Shown here piece after piece: positions 35,798 to 43,508 of a stretch of 64,000 nucleotides of DNA. A program made the translations under genes and the position numbers. Source of the stretch: Hyphomonas sp. (GTDB taxonomy: Bacteria > Pseudomonadota > Alphaproteobacteria > Caulobacterales > Hyphomonadaceae); NCBI RefSeq assembly GCF_022844445.1, contig NZ_JALHLS010000007.1, forward strand, positions 1-64,000, written 5' to 3'. Under the pieces are notes generated by a model, which was given only the letters and a program-made list of their open reading frames with translations, was not told the origin of the DNA and made no database searches. Positions within the stretch are counted from its first letter, which is position 1. Every line of letters starts with the position of its first letter.

Positions 35798-36256
35798 ATG
35801 GAAAATATAGATGATACTGACCGACTTCTGCTGCGTGCCCTCCAGGCCGATTCCAGCGAATCACTCGAAACGCTCGCTGCCCGGGCCAGCATCTCGGTGA
35901 ACACCTGCTGGCGCCGCGTGAAGCGGCTGGAGGAGACCGGCATCCTGCAGAAACGGGTCGCGTTGATCGACCCGGAACGCGTTGGTCTTGGCCAGACGGT
36001 GTTTGTCGCCATCCGTACGCGGGAGCATTCCGCCGGCTGGGTGGAGCGCTTCGCGAAAGCGGTGCGCGCCATACCGGAAGTGGTGGAGTTCTACCGCATG
36101 GCGGGAGATGTGGACTACCTGCTCAAGGTGCAGGTCGGCAGCGTGCAGGACTATGACCGCGTCTACCGCACGCTGATTTCGCGCATCGACCTGGCCGATG
36201 TCAGCGCTACGTTCGCGATGGAGTGCATCAAGAACACGACCGAGCTGCCGCTCTGA
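35798..36256 (+). CDS. Lrp/AsnC family transcriptional regulator
   Basis: A 152-aa Lrp-type regulator. The N-terminal helix-turn-helix is at about residues 5-55 (DDTDRLLLRALQADSS and ARASISVNTCWRRVKRLEETGIL), and the C-terminal RAM/ACT-like ligand domain at about 65-150 with FYRMAGDVDYLLKVQV. Local regulators of this family often sense an amino acid and control a divergent gene, here the cysteine-synthase-like gene. The ATG at 35798 is supported by the conserved IDDTDR start. Confidence 0.93.
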   Translation: MENIDDTDRLLLRALQADSSESLETLAARASISVNTCWRRVKRLEETGILQKRVALIDPERVGLGQTVFVAIRTREHSAGWVERFAKAVRAIPEVVEFYRMAGDVDYLLKVQVGSVQDYDRVYRTLISRIDLADVSATFAMECIKNTTELPL

Positions 36257-36267
36257 CGCTGCTCCGC

Positions 36268-36417
36268 CTACGGAAGGGTCGCCTCGGTCGCCGGCGCGTC
36301 GAACATCTTGTCATGCCGCTCAGCCGCTGGCAGGGCAAAGGCCATCGAGAGCGCGAAGGCAACGCCGGCGCCGATCGCGGCGCCGATGATCTGGCGAACA
36401 TTTCTGGACAACCGCAT
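36268..36417 (-). CDS. small single-pass membrane protein, 49 aa
   Basis: A short frame starting ATG at 36417 and ending TAG at 36268-36270. It has a basic start (MRLSRNVRQ), one hydrophobic segment at about residues 10-30 (IIGAAIGAGVAFALSMAFAL) and a short charged tail ERHDKMFDAPATE. It lies downstream of the ZIP transporter gene on the same strand after 81 bases. GC-rich third positions and a coherent membrane-protein pattern support coding. It does not show the histidine tail of CbtB. No function known. Confidence 0.5.
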   Translation of the reverse strand: MRLSRNVRQIIGAAIGAGVAFALSMAFALPAAERHDKMFDAPATEATLP

Positions 36418-36498
36418 CTGGTCTCTCCGCCCGTTTCGGGAGAGGGCCGTGCAAGGGACATGCCGATAGCGGGCTGAGGCGGGCCCGCGCTGTCCGGT

Positions 36499-37320
36499 TC
36501 AGTGCCCGCCGGCGGATTCCGGAACGTCTGCGCTGAAGTCGATTCCCGCGTGATCATGGTCATGACCATGGTTATCAAGCGCGCCGTGGCTGTGGATCGG
36601 AAGGGCGAGGATCGCGATCGCAAAGAGCACCCCGGCGGCCAGGGCGCCAAAGGCCCGGCCCGGCGCAATCTCCTTCAGAGGCTCCATCATGGGTCCGGTC
36701 GCCACATAGATCAGCAGCCCCGCCGAGACCGCATAGAGGGCTGCAATCGTCTCCGCGCCGAGGCCGTTGACGAACAGGCCAGATACCAGGGCGCCCAGCG
36801 GCGTGGTCGCGGCCGCGGCGATGAAGGCCCAGACCAGCGCCTCCTTAACCTTGAAACCGTGGCGCGACAGGATCGCGAACGCGATGATGCCTTCTGCAAA
36901 CTCGTGCAGGATGAGGCCCAGCGAGGCATAGACGCCCGACTGGAAACTCGCAGCGAAAGACACCGAATAGATCACGCCGTCGAAGAAGGAATGCACCCCC
37001 ACGGCCAGCAGCGGCGTGAAGGCTTCCGCCCGCGTCTGTCCGGCCCGCTCTGGAAAGAAAGTGCGCATCGCAAAGCTCAGCAGCAGGCCGGCGAAGAAAC
37101 CGCCCAGCAGGAACTTCGCCGCGGCATGACCGGTGCTCAGCGCTTCCGGCACGATGTGCAGCAGGCTCATGGTGATCAGCATGCCGCCCGCCGATAGCGC
37201 AAACAGGCCCGACTGGCGCGCCGACCAATCGCTCCGCATTGCCACGGCCGCCAGGCCCAGGGAGGTCACAACGGCGGCAAGCAGGCCAAAGGAGACGGAG
37301 GCCTGTAAGGAGAAAGGCAT
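36499..37320 (-). CDS. ZIP family divalent metal (zinc) transporter
   Basis: ZIP family importer of zinc or related metals, inner membrane, 273 aa. About eight hydrophobic segments are visible. Metal-site residues are in SLLHIVPEAL (about residues 54-63), HSFFDGVIYSVSFAA (about 109-123) and ILHEFAEGIIAFA (about 136-148), matching the paired His/Glu motifs of TM4 and TM5. Unusually, a His-rich metal-binding stretch (HSHGALDNHGHDHDHAG) is at the C-terminal end instead of the internal loop. It diverges from the His-rich lipoprotein and ABC genes across a 152-base gap that holds a Zur-like palindrome. Confidence 0.9.
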   Translation of the reverse strand: MPFSLQASVSFGLLAAVVTSLGLAAVAMRSDWSARQSGLFALSAGGMLITMSLLHIVPEALSTGHAAAKFLLGGFFAGLLLSFAMRTFFPERAGQTRAEAFTPLLAVGVHSFFDGVIYSVSFAASFQSGVYASLGLILHEFAEGIIAFAILSRHGFKVKEALVWAFIAAAATTPLGALVSGLFVNGLGAETIAALYAVSAGLLIYVATGPMMEPLKEIAPGRAFGALAAGVLFAIAILALPIHSHGALDNHGHDHDHAGIDFSADVPESAGGH

Positions 37321-37391
37321 TGGCGGAAGGGTCCTGCTGACAATGCAGGCGCCTGTCCCGGCAGGTCCGGAAGCCGCTTGCGAGAAGTGTT

Positions 37392-37406
37392 ATATTGTTT
37401 CAATAT
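37392..37406. promoter_or_regulatory. AT-rich palindrome, candidate Zur operator
   Basis: ATATTG-TTT-CAATAT is a perfect 15-base palindrome (37392-37397 and 37401-37406), preceded by GTGTT. It is strikingly AT-rich in a GC-rich genome and sits 72 bases upstream of the ZIP start and 67 bases upstream of the lipoprotein start. Fur-family Zur sites are AT-rich dyads of this kind, and both flanking operons look zinc-related. Binding is inferred. Confidence 0.55.
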
Positions 37407-37472
37407 GCCCTTGGCGAGCGGAATCTTCCGCCCGAACCCCTTTGCTTCCACAAGATCCTCCCGGAGCTGAAG

Positions 37473-38075
37473 ATGACCTTGTCCGTGACCCGTCTTTCCC
37501 TGTTTCTGGCCACTGCCAGCCTGCTGTCGGCATGCGGCGGTTCGGCACCCGAGCCGGTCGCCCCGCCGCAAGCGGCGGTCGAGGCACCGGTCGCCGAAAC
37601 CCCTGCGGAAGAGGCGCACGAGGATCATTCAGGTGAACACGATCATGATCATGAAGACGAGGAAGCCGCCGGCGGCACGGCACATGTCCACGGCCTCGCC
37701 GATCTTGCCCTGACCCGGGACGGCAACCGGTTCGAAGCCGAGCTTATCTCGCCGCTCGCCAATTTCGGTCTCTCGGAAGCGGACGGTAAGTTCACCGATG
37801 CCGTCACCGCAGAGCTTTCCGGCCTGATCGAACTTGTCGGAGGCGACTGCACGCCGGCGGCGCCGCACGCCGAAGTCGACACGACCAGCGGCCATACCGA
37901 CGGTCATGTCCACGCGACCTGGACCTGCGGCAGTCCGGACCGCGTGACGGCCCTGCGCTTTGCCGGCTTCACAGCATTTTCCGGCTTCGAGAGCGTCAGC
38001 GCCGTCTACATCACCGACACCGCTCAGAAGGCGGGCAATCTGACGCCTTCCGCGCCGGAGCTTTCCCTGAAATAA
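37473..38075 (+). CDS. His-rich lipoprotein of the DUF2796/ZrgA type
   Basis: Probable zinc-binding periplasmic protein, 200 aa. The lipoprotein signal ends LLSAC (Cys21). A Pro/Ala/Glu linker leads into a His/Asp/Glu-rich stretch (residues about 49-64, e.g. HEDHSGEHDHDHEDEE), then HVHGLADLAL, typical of DUF2796, whose best-known member is the zinc-uptake protein ZrgA of Vibrio. More histidines occur in HTDGHVHATW near residue 145. The ATG at 37473 is chosen for the signal peptide. It heads a run with an ABC ATPase 7 bases downstream. Confidence 0.85.
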   Translation: MTLSVTRLSLFLATASLLSACGGSAPEPVAPPQAAVEAPVAETPAEEAHEDHSGEHDHDHEDEEAAGGTAHVHGLADLALTRDGNRFEAELISPLANFGLSEADGKFTDAVTAELSGLIELVGGDCTPAAPHAEVDTTSGHTDGHVHATWTCGSPDRVTALRFAGFTAFSGFESVSAVYITDTAQKAGNLTPSAPELSLK

Positions 38076-38082
38076 GGCGCGT

Positions 38083-38790
38083 ATGAGCCAGCCCGTCATC
38101 GAGATCGAGAACATCACGTTTGCCTGGAAGCAGGGGCCGCAGGTTCTCGATGTGCCTGCCTTCCGCGTCGAGGCGGGCGAGCGCGTATTCCTCCGCGGCC
38201 CGTCCGGTTCCGGCAAATCCACGCTGCTCGGCCTTATCGCCGGTGTGCTGGCGCCCCAGTCGGGCACGATCCGCGTGCTCGGCGAGGACATGAGCGCGCT
38301 CTCGCCCTCGAAGCGGGACCGTCTGCGGGCGGATCATGTCGGCGTCATCTTCCAGATGTTCAATCTGGTGCCGTATCTGTCGGTGACCGGGAATGTCCTC
38401 CTCCCGCTGCGCTTTTCGCCGGCCCGCCGCAAGGCCGCTGGAGACGATGCGGAAGGGGAGGCGCGGCGCCTGCTTGCGCGCCTTGGCCTCGACGACGAGG
38501 CCCTGCTGTCGCGCCGCGTGTCGGACCTCTCGGTCGGCCAGCAGCAGCGCGTCGCCGCTGCCCGCGCGCTGATCGGCGCGCCCCGTCTGATCATCGCCGA
38601 CGAGCCGACCTCCGCGCTTGATGCCGATGCCCGCGACCGGTTCATCGCGCTCCTCTCCGAGGAAGTGACCCGCACCGGGGCAAGCCTCCTCTTCGTGAGC
38701 CATGACGCAAGCCTCGCGCCGCTGTTCACCCGCGCGGTCGATCTCGCCGCCATCAACCGGGCCATGGCGCCGGCAGGAGCCAGGGCATGA
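38083..38790 (+). CDS. ABC transporter ATPase, LolD/MacB type
   Basis: A 235-aa ATPase. Walker A is GPSGSGKST (about residues 39-47), the Q-loop segment is GVIFQMFNLVPYL, the signature is LSVGQQQRVAAARAL and Walker B is LIIADEPTSALDA. It belongs to the group that pairs with FtsX-fold (MacB/LolE) permeases rather than with classical ZnuBC importers. Its stop overlaps the start of the permease by 4 bases (ATGA), so the two are translationally coupled. Confidence 0.92.
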   Translation: MSQPVIEIENITFAWKQGPQVLDVPAFRVEAGERVFLRGPSGSGKSTLLGLIAGVLAPQSGTIRVLGEDMSALSPSKRDRLRADHVGVIFQMFNLVPYLSVTGNVLLPLRFSPARRKAAGDDAEGEARRLLARLGLDDEALLSRRVSDLSVGQQQRVAAARALIGAPRLIIADEPTSALDADARDRFIALLSEEVTRTGASLLFVSHDASLAPLFTRAVDLAAINRAMAPAGARA

Positions 38791-40054
38791 CAGCACTTCT
38801 CTCCCTTGCCTGGCGCAGCCTGCTCAACCGCAAGGGCTCGGTGATCCTCACCATCGTCGCGGTCGCGCTCTCAGTCGCGCTCTTCCTCGGGGTCGAGAAG
38901 GCCCGCAGCGGCGCACGCGAAGGCTTCGGCAACACAATTTCCGGAACCGACCTGATCGTCGGTGCACCAACCGGTTCGGTGAACCTCCTGCTCTACTCCG
39001 TCTTCCGGATGGGCAGTGCCACGGCGGAAGTCTCCTGGGCGACCTACGAGAAGCTCGCCGCCCGCCCGGACATCGCCTGGACCGTCCCGGTCGCCCTCGG
39101 CGACAGTCATCGCGGCTACCGGGTGATGGGCACTACGCTCGGCTATTTCGATCACTACAAGTATGGCGGCGGCCAGACGCTCGACTTGCCGATGGCCAGC
39201 GCTTCGACGATCTCTTCGACACCGTCATCGGCTCGGAAGTGGCCCGCGAGCTGGGCTACTCGATCGGCACGCCCATCGTGCTCAACCACGGTCTCGGCGC
39301 CGCCGATCTCGGCTCCGGCCACGAGAACCGGCCCTTCCGCGTCGTCGGCATCCTGAAACCCACGGGCACGCCGGTGGACCGCACGGTGCATGTCTCGCTG
39401 GAAGCGATCACCGCGATCCATGTCGGCTGGGAAACCGGCGCGAAGAACCCGCTCGCCGACACGATCCCGGAAGAAATGATCCGCTCCTTCGACCTGACGC
39501 CGAAGACGGTCACCGCCGTCTTCGTCGGCCTCGAGCGCAAGGGCACGATCCTCACCACCCGCCGCGCCATCAACACCAACCGCACCGAACCTCTGATGGC
39601 GATCATTCCGGGCGAAGCGCTGTCCGAGCTCTGGAATGTCACCTCGGTCGCCGAGCGCGCGCTGTTGGCGGTTTCGGCCTTCGTGATCGCAGTCGGCCTC
39701 GTGTCGATCCTCACGTCCATCCTGACCAGCCTCAACGAGCGCCGCCGCGAGATGTCCATCCTGCGGGCCACCGGCGCGCGGCCACACCACATCTTCCTAT
39801 TGCTTGTGCTGGAAGCCGGCCTTGTCGGCTTCCTCGGCGCCGTGCTCGGCATTGCGCTGGTCCACGGGATTATCGCCCTGATCGCTCCGCTTCTCCAGGC
39901 TCAGTATGGCGTCGCCTTCTCGATGGGCGCGCCGGGCCTCGTGGATCTCGCCGTTCTTGCCGCCGTCACGGCCGCCTCGCTGTTGATCGGCGCGGTGCCC
40001 GCCCTTGCGGCGATGCGCCGCTCGCTCGCCGACGGGCTCAGCGTGCGGCTCTAG
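38787..40054 (+). pseudogene. FtsX/MacB-type ABC permease with a frameshift
   Basis: The reading frame starts at 38787 and is normal up to about residue 132 (HYKYGGGQTLD). It then continues correctly only in another frame (LADGQRFDDLFDTVIGSEVA) to a stop at 40052-40054. The total length of 1268 bases is one short of a multiple of three. Restoring one C after position 39185 would give GAC CTT GCC GAT and a single 422-residue protein. An N-terminal membrane segment (ILTIVAVALSVALFLGV) and three C-terminal ones in the FtsX domain (from about LLAVSAFVIAVGLVSILTS) are otherwise intact, with no other lesion. It may be a sequencing error or a recent inactivation. Confidence 0.85.
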
Positions 40055-40123
40055 CGGTTTCGTGAAGAGGGATGTGAAAACTGGTGCTGGCACGCAGCGC
40101 CGGGGCGTTTTATGAGAGTAGGC

Positions 40124-40834
40124 ATGACCCAACGCTTCAACGCCCTATATGCCTCGATCCTTGCCGCCTCGCTGGTGGCCTGCACCGACGCCTCGACCCA
40201 GCCCGCCGAGGCTGCCCCCGCCTCCAAACCGGCGGCCACGAGTACCGCGAAACCGGAGCCGAAAGTCGGCGACAAGATCGGCGAGACCGCCGCCGACCGC
40301 GCCGCCGCCCGCGAGGCCAAGGCCGCCCAGCGCGCCGCCGATGCGAAGAAGCGCGACGCCGAACTCGCCGCTCGCGGCGTCAGGCGCATCGGCTGGGAAG
40401 ACCTGATGCCGGAAGGAGAGGAGGAGCGCCTCGCCCAGATGTATCAGGCTCAGATGTCGATGCTCTATTCCGGCGCCGGTGTGGCAGAAGGCTCGGCCGG
40501 TGATACCGCCGTCCAGATCGGCACATTCAACACGGTCAAGGAACTCAACGGCAAGAAGATCCGCATCCCGGGCTACACGGTTCCGTTCGAGTACGGCGCC
40601 GATGCGCAGATCAAGGAGTTCCTGCTGGTGCCGTATTTCGGCGCCTGCATCCACGCCCCGCCGCCGCCGCCGAACCAGACTGTGTTCGTGATGGCCGACA
40701 AGCCGATCAAGATGAAAGATCTCGCGCAAGCCGTTTGGATCGAAGGAACGATCCACACCCAGACCCAGGAAAGCGATCTGGCCGACGCCGCTTACACGAT
40801 CACGCTGACCGCGATTGAGGAATACACGTACTGA
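40124..40834 (+). CDS. DUF3299 domain lipoprotein
   Basis: A 236-aa lipoprotein with signal MTQRFNALYASILAASLVAC (Cys20). A Lys/Ala-rich helical linker spans about residues 45-80. The DUF3299 domain is at about 120-236, with KKIRIPGYTVPFEY, FLLVPYFGACIHAPPPPPNQ and VEGTI-like WIEGTIHTQTQESDLA. The conserved Cys/His pair in GACIH is a candidate metal or thiol site. DUF3299 proteins occur with DUF2796 and MacB-type ABC genes, so it likely belongs to the zinc locus. The ATG at 40124 is chosen (AGAGTAGG upstream); an ATG at 40112 is in frame. Confidence 0.83.
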   Translation: MTQRFNALYASILAASLVACTDASTQPAEAAPASKPAATSTAKPEPKVGDKIGETAADRAAAREAKAAQRAADAKKRDAELAARGVRRIGWEDLMPEGEEERLAQMYQAQMSMLYSGAGVAEGSAGDTAVQIGTFNTVKELNGKKIRIPGYTVPFEYGADAQIKEFLLVPYFGACIHAPPPPPNQTVFVMADKPIKMKDLAQAVWIEGTIHTQTQESDLADAAYTITLTAIEEYTY

Positions 40835-40835
40835 C

Positions 40836-41471
40836 GTGGCGATCGCTGACCCCTCCGCCATCCGCACGGTCGCCTGGGACTTTGACGGCGTTCTGAACCG
40901 GAACGTCCAGAATGGCGTGTTCGCTTGGTCGCGCACGTTCGAACGCGATCTCGGCCTGTCGCTGCACTCCTTCAGCCGCCACCTGTTCGACGGCCGATTC
41001 CAGAAGGCGATGCAGGGCGAAGCCTGCCTGCTCGAAATCGTCACTGAGTGGACCGAGAAGAACGGCGCGCATGGCCGCACGCATGAGATCCTCGACTACT
41101 GGTTCAGCCGGGACAATCTGCCGGACCATGACACGCTGGCGATTGTCGGCGCGCTGAAGCAGCGCGGCGTGCGCAACGTGATGGCGACCAACAACGAAGT
41201 GCGGCGTACGGACTATATCGAGCATACGATGGGCTTCCATGCTCATGTCGAGCGCATCTTCGCCGCCGGCCGGATGAAGATCGCCAAGCCCGACACAGGC
41301 TATTTTGCCCATATCGAGGAAGAACTTCAGGCCGATCCGCGCACGCTGCTGCTGGTCGATGACATGCACGAGAACATCCTCGCTGCCCGCGGGCGCGGAT
41401 GGCAGGCGTTCCATTTCACCGAAGGCTCACACGGCGCGCTGGCCGAGGCGCTGGGCGTCACCTTCGCCTAG
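40836..41471 (+). CDS. HAD-superfamily hydrolase
   Basis: A haloacid-dehalogenase-fold phosphatase of about 211 aa. The nucleophile motif is WDFDGVLNRNV (about residues 12-22), with the Asp pair in DFDGV. Motif II Thr is in NVMATNN, motif III Lys is in MKIAKPDTGYF, and the acidic motif IV is LLLVDDMHENI. The GTG at 40836 follows the DUF3299 stop by 1 base, so the genes are probably co-transcribed, but no metabolic link to zinc is evident. An in-frame TTG at 40815 is a less likely start. Substrate unknown. Confidence 0.87.
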   Translation: MAIADPSAIRTVAWDFDGVLNRNVQNGVFAWSRTFERDLGLSLHSFSRHLFDGRFQKAMQGEACLLEIVTEWTEKNGAHGRTHEILDYWFSRDNLPDHDTLAIVGALKQRGVRNVMATNNEVRRTDYIEHTMGFHAHVERIFAAGRMKIAKPDTGYFAHIEEELQADPRTLLLVDDMHENILAARGRGWQAFHFTEGSHGALAEALGVTFA

Positions 41472-41923
41472 TCAGGCGGATTGTCGCCCATCAGGAAGCG
41501 AGGGCCGGTGCCCTTGGCTGACGCCTGGTCGTGCGCATTGTAGAGCGCACATTTCTTCAGCGAGAGGCAGCCGCAGCCGATGCATCCGTCCAGACGGCTG
41601 CGCATCTGTGTCAGCGATAGGATTTGCGCATCCAGCGAAGCGCGGATCGAGCGGCTGATGCGTGCCCAGTCCTCCGCCGTCGGCGTGCGCCCGCTCGGCA
41701 GTTTGCCCAGCTCCGCGGAAATCTCATCGATGGTCAGACCCAGCTGCTGCGCGATCCGGATGAAGGAAAGGCGCCGGATATCCGCGCGCCGGAACCGGCG
41801 CTGCCCGCCTGGGCTGCGTACCGGGGCGATCAGTCCCTTTGCCTCATAAAAGCGGATGGCGGAGACGGACAGCCCCGTGCGCGCCGCCATGTCGCCGATC
41901 AGCATCACGTCGTCCGCGCGCAT
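41468..41923 (-). CDS. soxR: redox-sensitive transcriptional activator SoxR
   Basis: MerR-family regulator with a [2Fe-2S] cluster, activated by redox-cycling compounds. It is 151 aa. The MerR helix-turn-helix is at the start (LIGDMAARTGLSVSAIRFYEAKG, quoted in part), and the cluster ligands are Cys114, Cys117, Cys119 and Cys125 with the exact CX2CXCX5C spacing of E. coli SoxR. It diverges from a VOC-family gene, with a perfect SoxR box between them. A soxS gene is absent, as usual outside enterics, so the VOC gene is the likely direct target. Confidence 0.96.
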   Translation of the reverse strand: MRADDVMLIGDMAARTGLSVSAIRFYEAKGLIAPVRSPGGQRRFRRADIRRLSFIRIAQQLGLTIDEISAELGKLPSGRTPTAEDWARISRSIRASLDAQILSLTQMRSRLDGCIGCGCLSLKKCALYNAHDQASAKGTGPRFLMGDNPPD

Positions 41924-41950
41924 CGCTCATTCTCCGAAAACAGTTCTTGA

Positions 41951-41968
41951 CCTCAATTTAGGTTGAGG
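41951..41968. promoter_or_regulatory. SoxR box
   Basis: CCTCAA (41951-41956), six bases, TTGAGG (41963-41968): a perfect 18-base dyad matching the SoxR site CCTCAAG-N4-CTTGAGG in its outer half-sites. It overlaps a -35-like TTGACC (41947-41952) for the VOC gene and lies 27 bases upstream of the soxR start. Confidence 0.85.
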
Positions 41969-42022
41969 TTGCACATCTGCCTGCGTCAACCCCTTCAGGC
42001 CATCACGAAAGGAAATCGGGAC

Positions 42023-42409
42023 ATGACGCAGGTCAGGATTGAACATGTAAACATCAGCGTGAGTGACCCCGAACGGACAGCGGCCATGCTGATGGATCTC
42101 TTTGGCTGGCATATCCGCTGGAAGGGCAGGGCGGCCTCTGGCGGCTACACGATCCATGTCGGTTCGGACACGGACTATCTCGCCGTCTATTCACTCCGCC
42201 CGGACGCCGCCGCGAAGGCGGACTTCGCCAAGGGCGCGCCGCTGAACCATCTCGGCATTGAAGTGGCAGATCTCGGCGCCATCGAGCAGCGGGTCGCTGC
42301 GCGGGGCCTCAAGGCGTTCAACCATGCCGACTACGAACCCGGCCGGCGTTTCTATTTCTTCGACGAGGACGGCATCGAATACGAGATCATCAGCTACGCG
42401 AAGCCCTGA
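42023..42409 (+). CDS. VOC family (glyoxalase/bleomycin-resistance fold) protein
   Basis: A 128-aa vicinal-oxygen-chelate fold protein. The two beta-alpha-beta-beta-beta units are visible: EHVNISVSDPERTAAMLMDLFGW at the start (quoted in part) and LNHLGIEVADLGAIEQRV later. His8 (EHVN), His75 (NHLG) and a C-terminal Glu (EYEI) are the usual metal-ligand positions, so it is probably metal-dependent. Control by SoxR is very likely from the box upstream. It could be a glyoxalase-like or dioxygenase-like detoxifier of redox-active compounds; substrate unknown. The ATG at 42023 has GAAAGGAAA upstream. Confidence 0.9.
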   Translation: MTQVRIEHVNISVSDPERTAAMLMDLFGWHIRWKGRAASGGYTIHVGSDTDYLAVYSLRPDAAAKADFAKGAPLNHLGIEVADLGAIEQRVAARGLKAFNHADYEPGRRFYFFDEDGIEYEIISYAKP

Positions 42410-42469
42410 ACCAAGAACGCCCTGAGCCTGGTCCCGGCGCGGCTTGCCGCGCGAAACCCGCCTGGCACC

Positions 42470-42498
42470 AAAAAAGAAGGGCGGCCTTTTGGCCGCCC
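42470..42498 (-). terminator. rho-independent terminator of mscL
   Basis: Perfect 8-base stem GGGCGGCC (42479-42486) and GGCCGCCC (42491-42498) with a TTTT/AAAA loop. On the minus strand it is followed by TTCTTTTTT. It lies 81 bases past the mscL stop. Confidence 0.88.
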
Positions 42499-42579
42499 CT
42501 CACTACTCTACACGGTACTCTACTGTTCCGGAGTATGCAGGAATATCCCTAACGCTCCATGAACGGCGTGACGCAGGTC

Positions 42580-42999
42580 CTAGCTCTGCTTGGCGAGCAG
42601 GTTGCGAATTTCTTCCAGCAGCACTTCCTGGCGCGGCGGAGCCGGCGGCGGAGCGGCAGCTTCCTTCTTCTTCAGGTTGTTCATCGCCTTGACCACGAAG
42701 AACAGGGCGAAAGCCATGATCGTGAAGGAGATGATGTTGTTGATGAACAAGCCATAGGCGATCACCGCATCCCCGGCTTCGCGTGCGGCGGCCAGCGAGG
42801 TGGTCGAGGTCGGGCTCTGGGAGATGTTCAGGAACAGGTTCGAAAAGTCGACGCCGCCCGTGGCGCGGCCGAGGACCGGCATCATGATGTCGTTGACGAG
42901 CGAGGTGACGATCGTTCCGAAGGCGCCACCGAGGATGAAACCGACGGCGAGGTCGACGAGGTTACCCTTGAGGGCGAACTCTTTGAATTCTTTAAGCAT
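42580..42999 (-). CDS. mscL: large-conductance mechanosensitive channel
   Basis: MscL relieves hypo-osmotic shock by opening a large pore in the inner membrane. It is 139 aa. The start [28 protein letters not shown] (quoted in part) covers the N-terminal helix and pore-lining TM1; TM2 is at about residues 75-95 ([19 protein letters not shown]), followed by the cytoplasmic helix. The C-terminus has an Ala/Pro-rich insert ([20 protein letters not shown]) before the final helix. All usual elements are present. Confidence 0.96.
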   Translation of the reverse strand: MLKEFKEFALKGNLVDLAVGFILGGAFGTIVTSLVNDIMMPVLGRATGGVDFSNLFLNISQSPTSTTSLAAAREAGDAVIAYGLFINNIISFTIMAFALFFVVKAMNNLKKKEAAAPPPAPPRQEVLLEEIRNLLAKQS

Positions 43000-43111
43000 T
43001 TAAGGCCCCTTTTCTTACACGGCCGGCGGCCGGAAAGCTCCGTGTCCAATTTGCGGGGTTCGGTCCCATCGTCAAGCATGGGGCGCATGAAAGGCGAGCA
43101 ATGCGCGGCGC

Positions 43112-43411
43112 TTATCGCGCCTCAGGATCATCGCCGCCATTGACGCGGGCGCGCAATTCCTTGCCGGCCTTGAAGAAGGGCACGGCCTTGGCCGGCACCT
43201 TGACCGGTTCACCCGTGCGGGGATTTCGCCCGCGCCGGGCTTCGCGCTTGCGCACGGAAAACGCGCCGAAGCCGCGCAGCTCCACCCGGTCACCGCGCGC
43301 GAGGGCGCCGCCGATTTCGTCAAGGATCACGTTGACCACCTTCTCCACGTCTTCATGACGCAGGTGCGGGTACTCGGCCGCGAGCTTATCGATCAGTTGG
43401 GACTTCAGCAT
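43112..43411 (-). CDS. ihfB: integration host factor subunit beta
   Basis: HU/IHF-family DNA-bending protein of 99 aa, which pairs with IHF-alpha to bend DNA in replication, recombination and transcription. Hallmarks are [11 protein letters not shown] at the start, [26 protein letters not shown] (in part, about residues 43-68), with the intercalating Pro in RNPRTG, and [17 protein letters not shown]. It lies about 97 bases downstream of rpsA on the same strand, the classical rpsA-ihfB order. The ATG at 43411 is chosen by family match. Confidence 0.95.
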   Translation of the reverse strand: MLKSQLIDKLAAEYPHLRHEDVEKVVNVILDEIGGALARGDRVELRGFGAFSVRKREARRGRNPRTGEPVKVPAKAVPFFKAGKELRARVNGGDDPEAR

Positions 43412-43430
43412 CCTGTTGATATTAAACGCA

Positions 43431-43463
43431 TTTGCGGCGGAAGCGCTAGGCCCCCGCCGCAAA
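43431..43463 (-). repeat. inverted repeat between rpsA and ihfB
   Basis: Ten-base arms TTTGCGGCGG (43431-43440) and CCGCCGCAAA (43454-43463) in the 97-base rpsA-ihfB gap. It has no strong T-run, so it may be an attenuator or partial terminator that lowers ihfB relative to rpsA. Confidence 0.5.
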
Positions 43464-43508
43464 CATTGCCTGAATTTTAGGTTGGCTCCGACCCGGAGCC
43501 TACCGGTG

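Noticed and set aside
36418-36498. possible cobalamin riboswitch or CbtB gene beside the ZIP transporter
   Set aside because: No B12-box was recognised, and the small protein lacks the His-rich CbtB tail.
39170-39200. programmed ribosomal frameshift in the ABC permease
   Set aside because: No slippery heptamer and no convincing downstream stem. A one-base deletion explains the break more simply.
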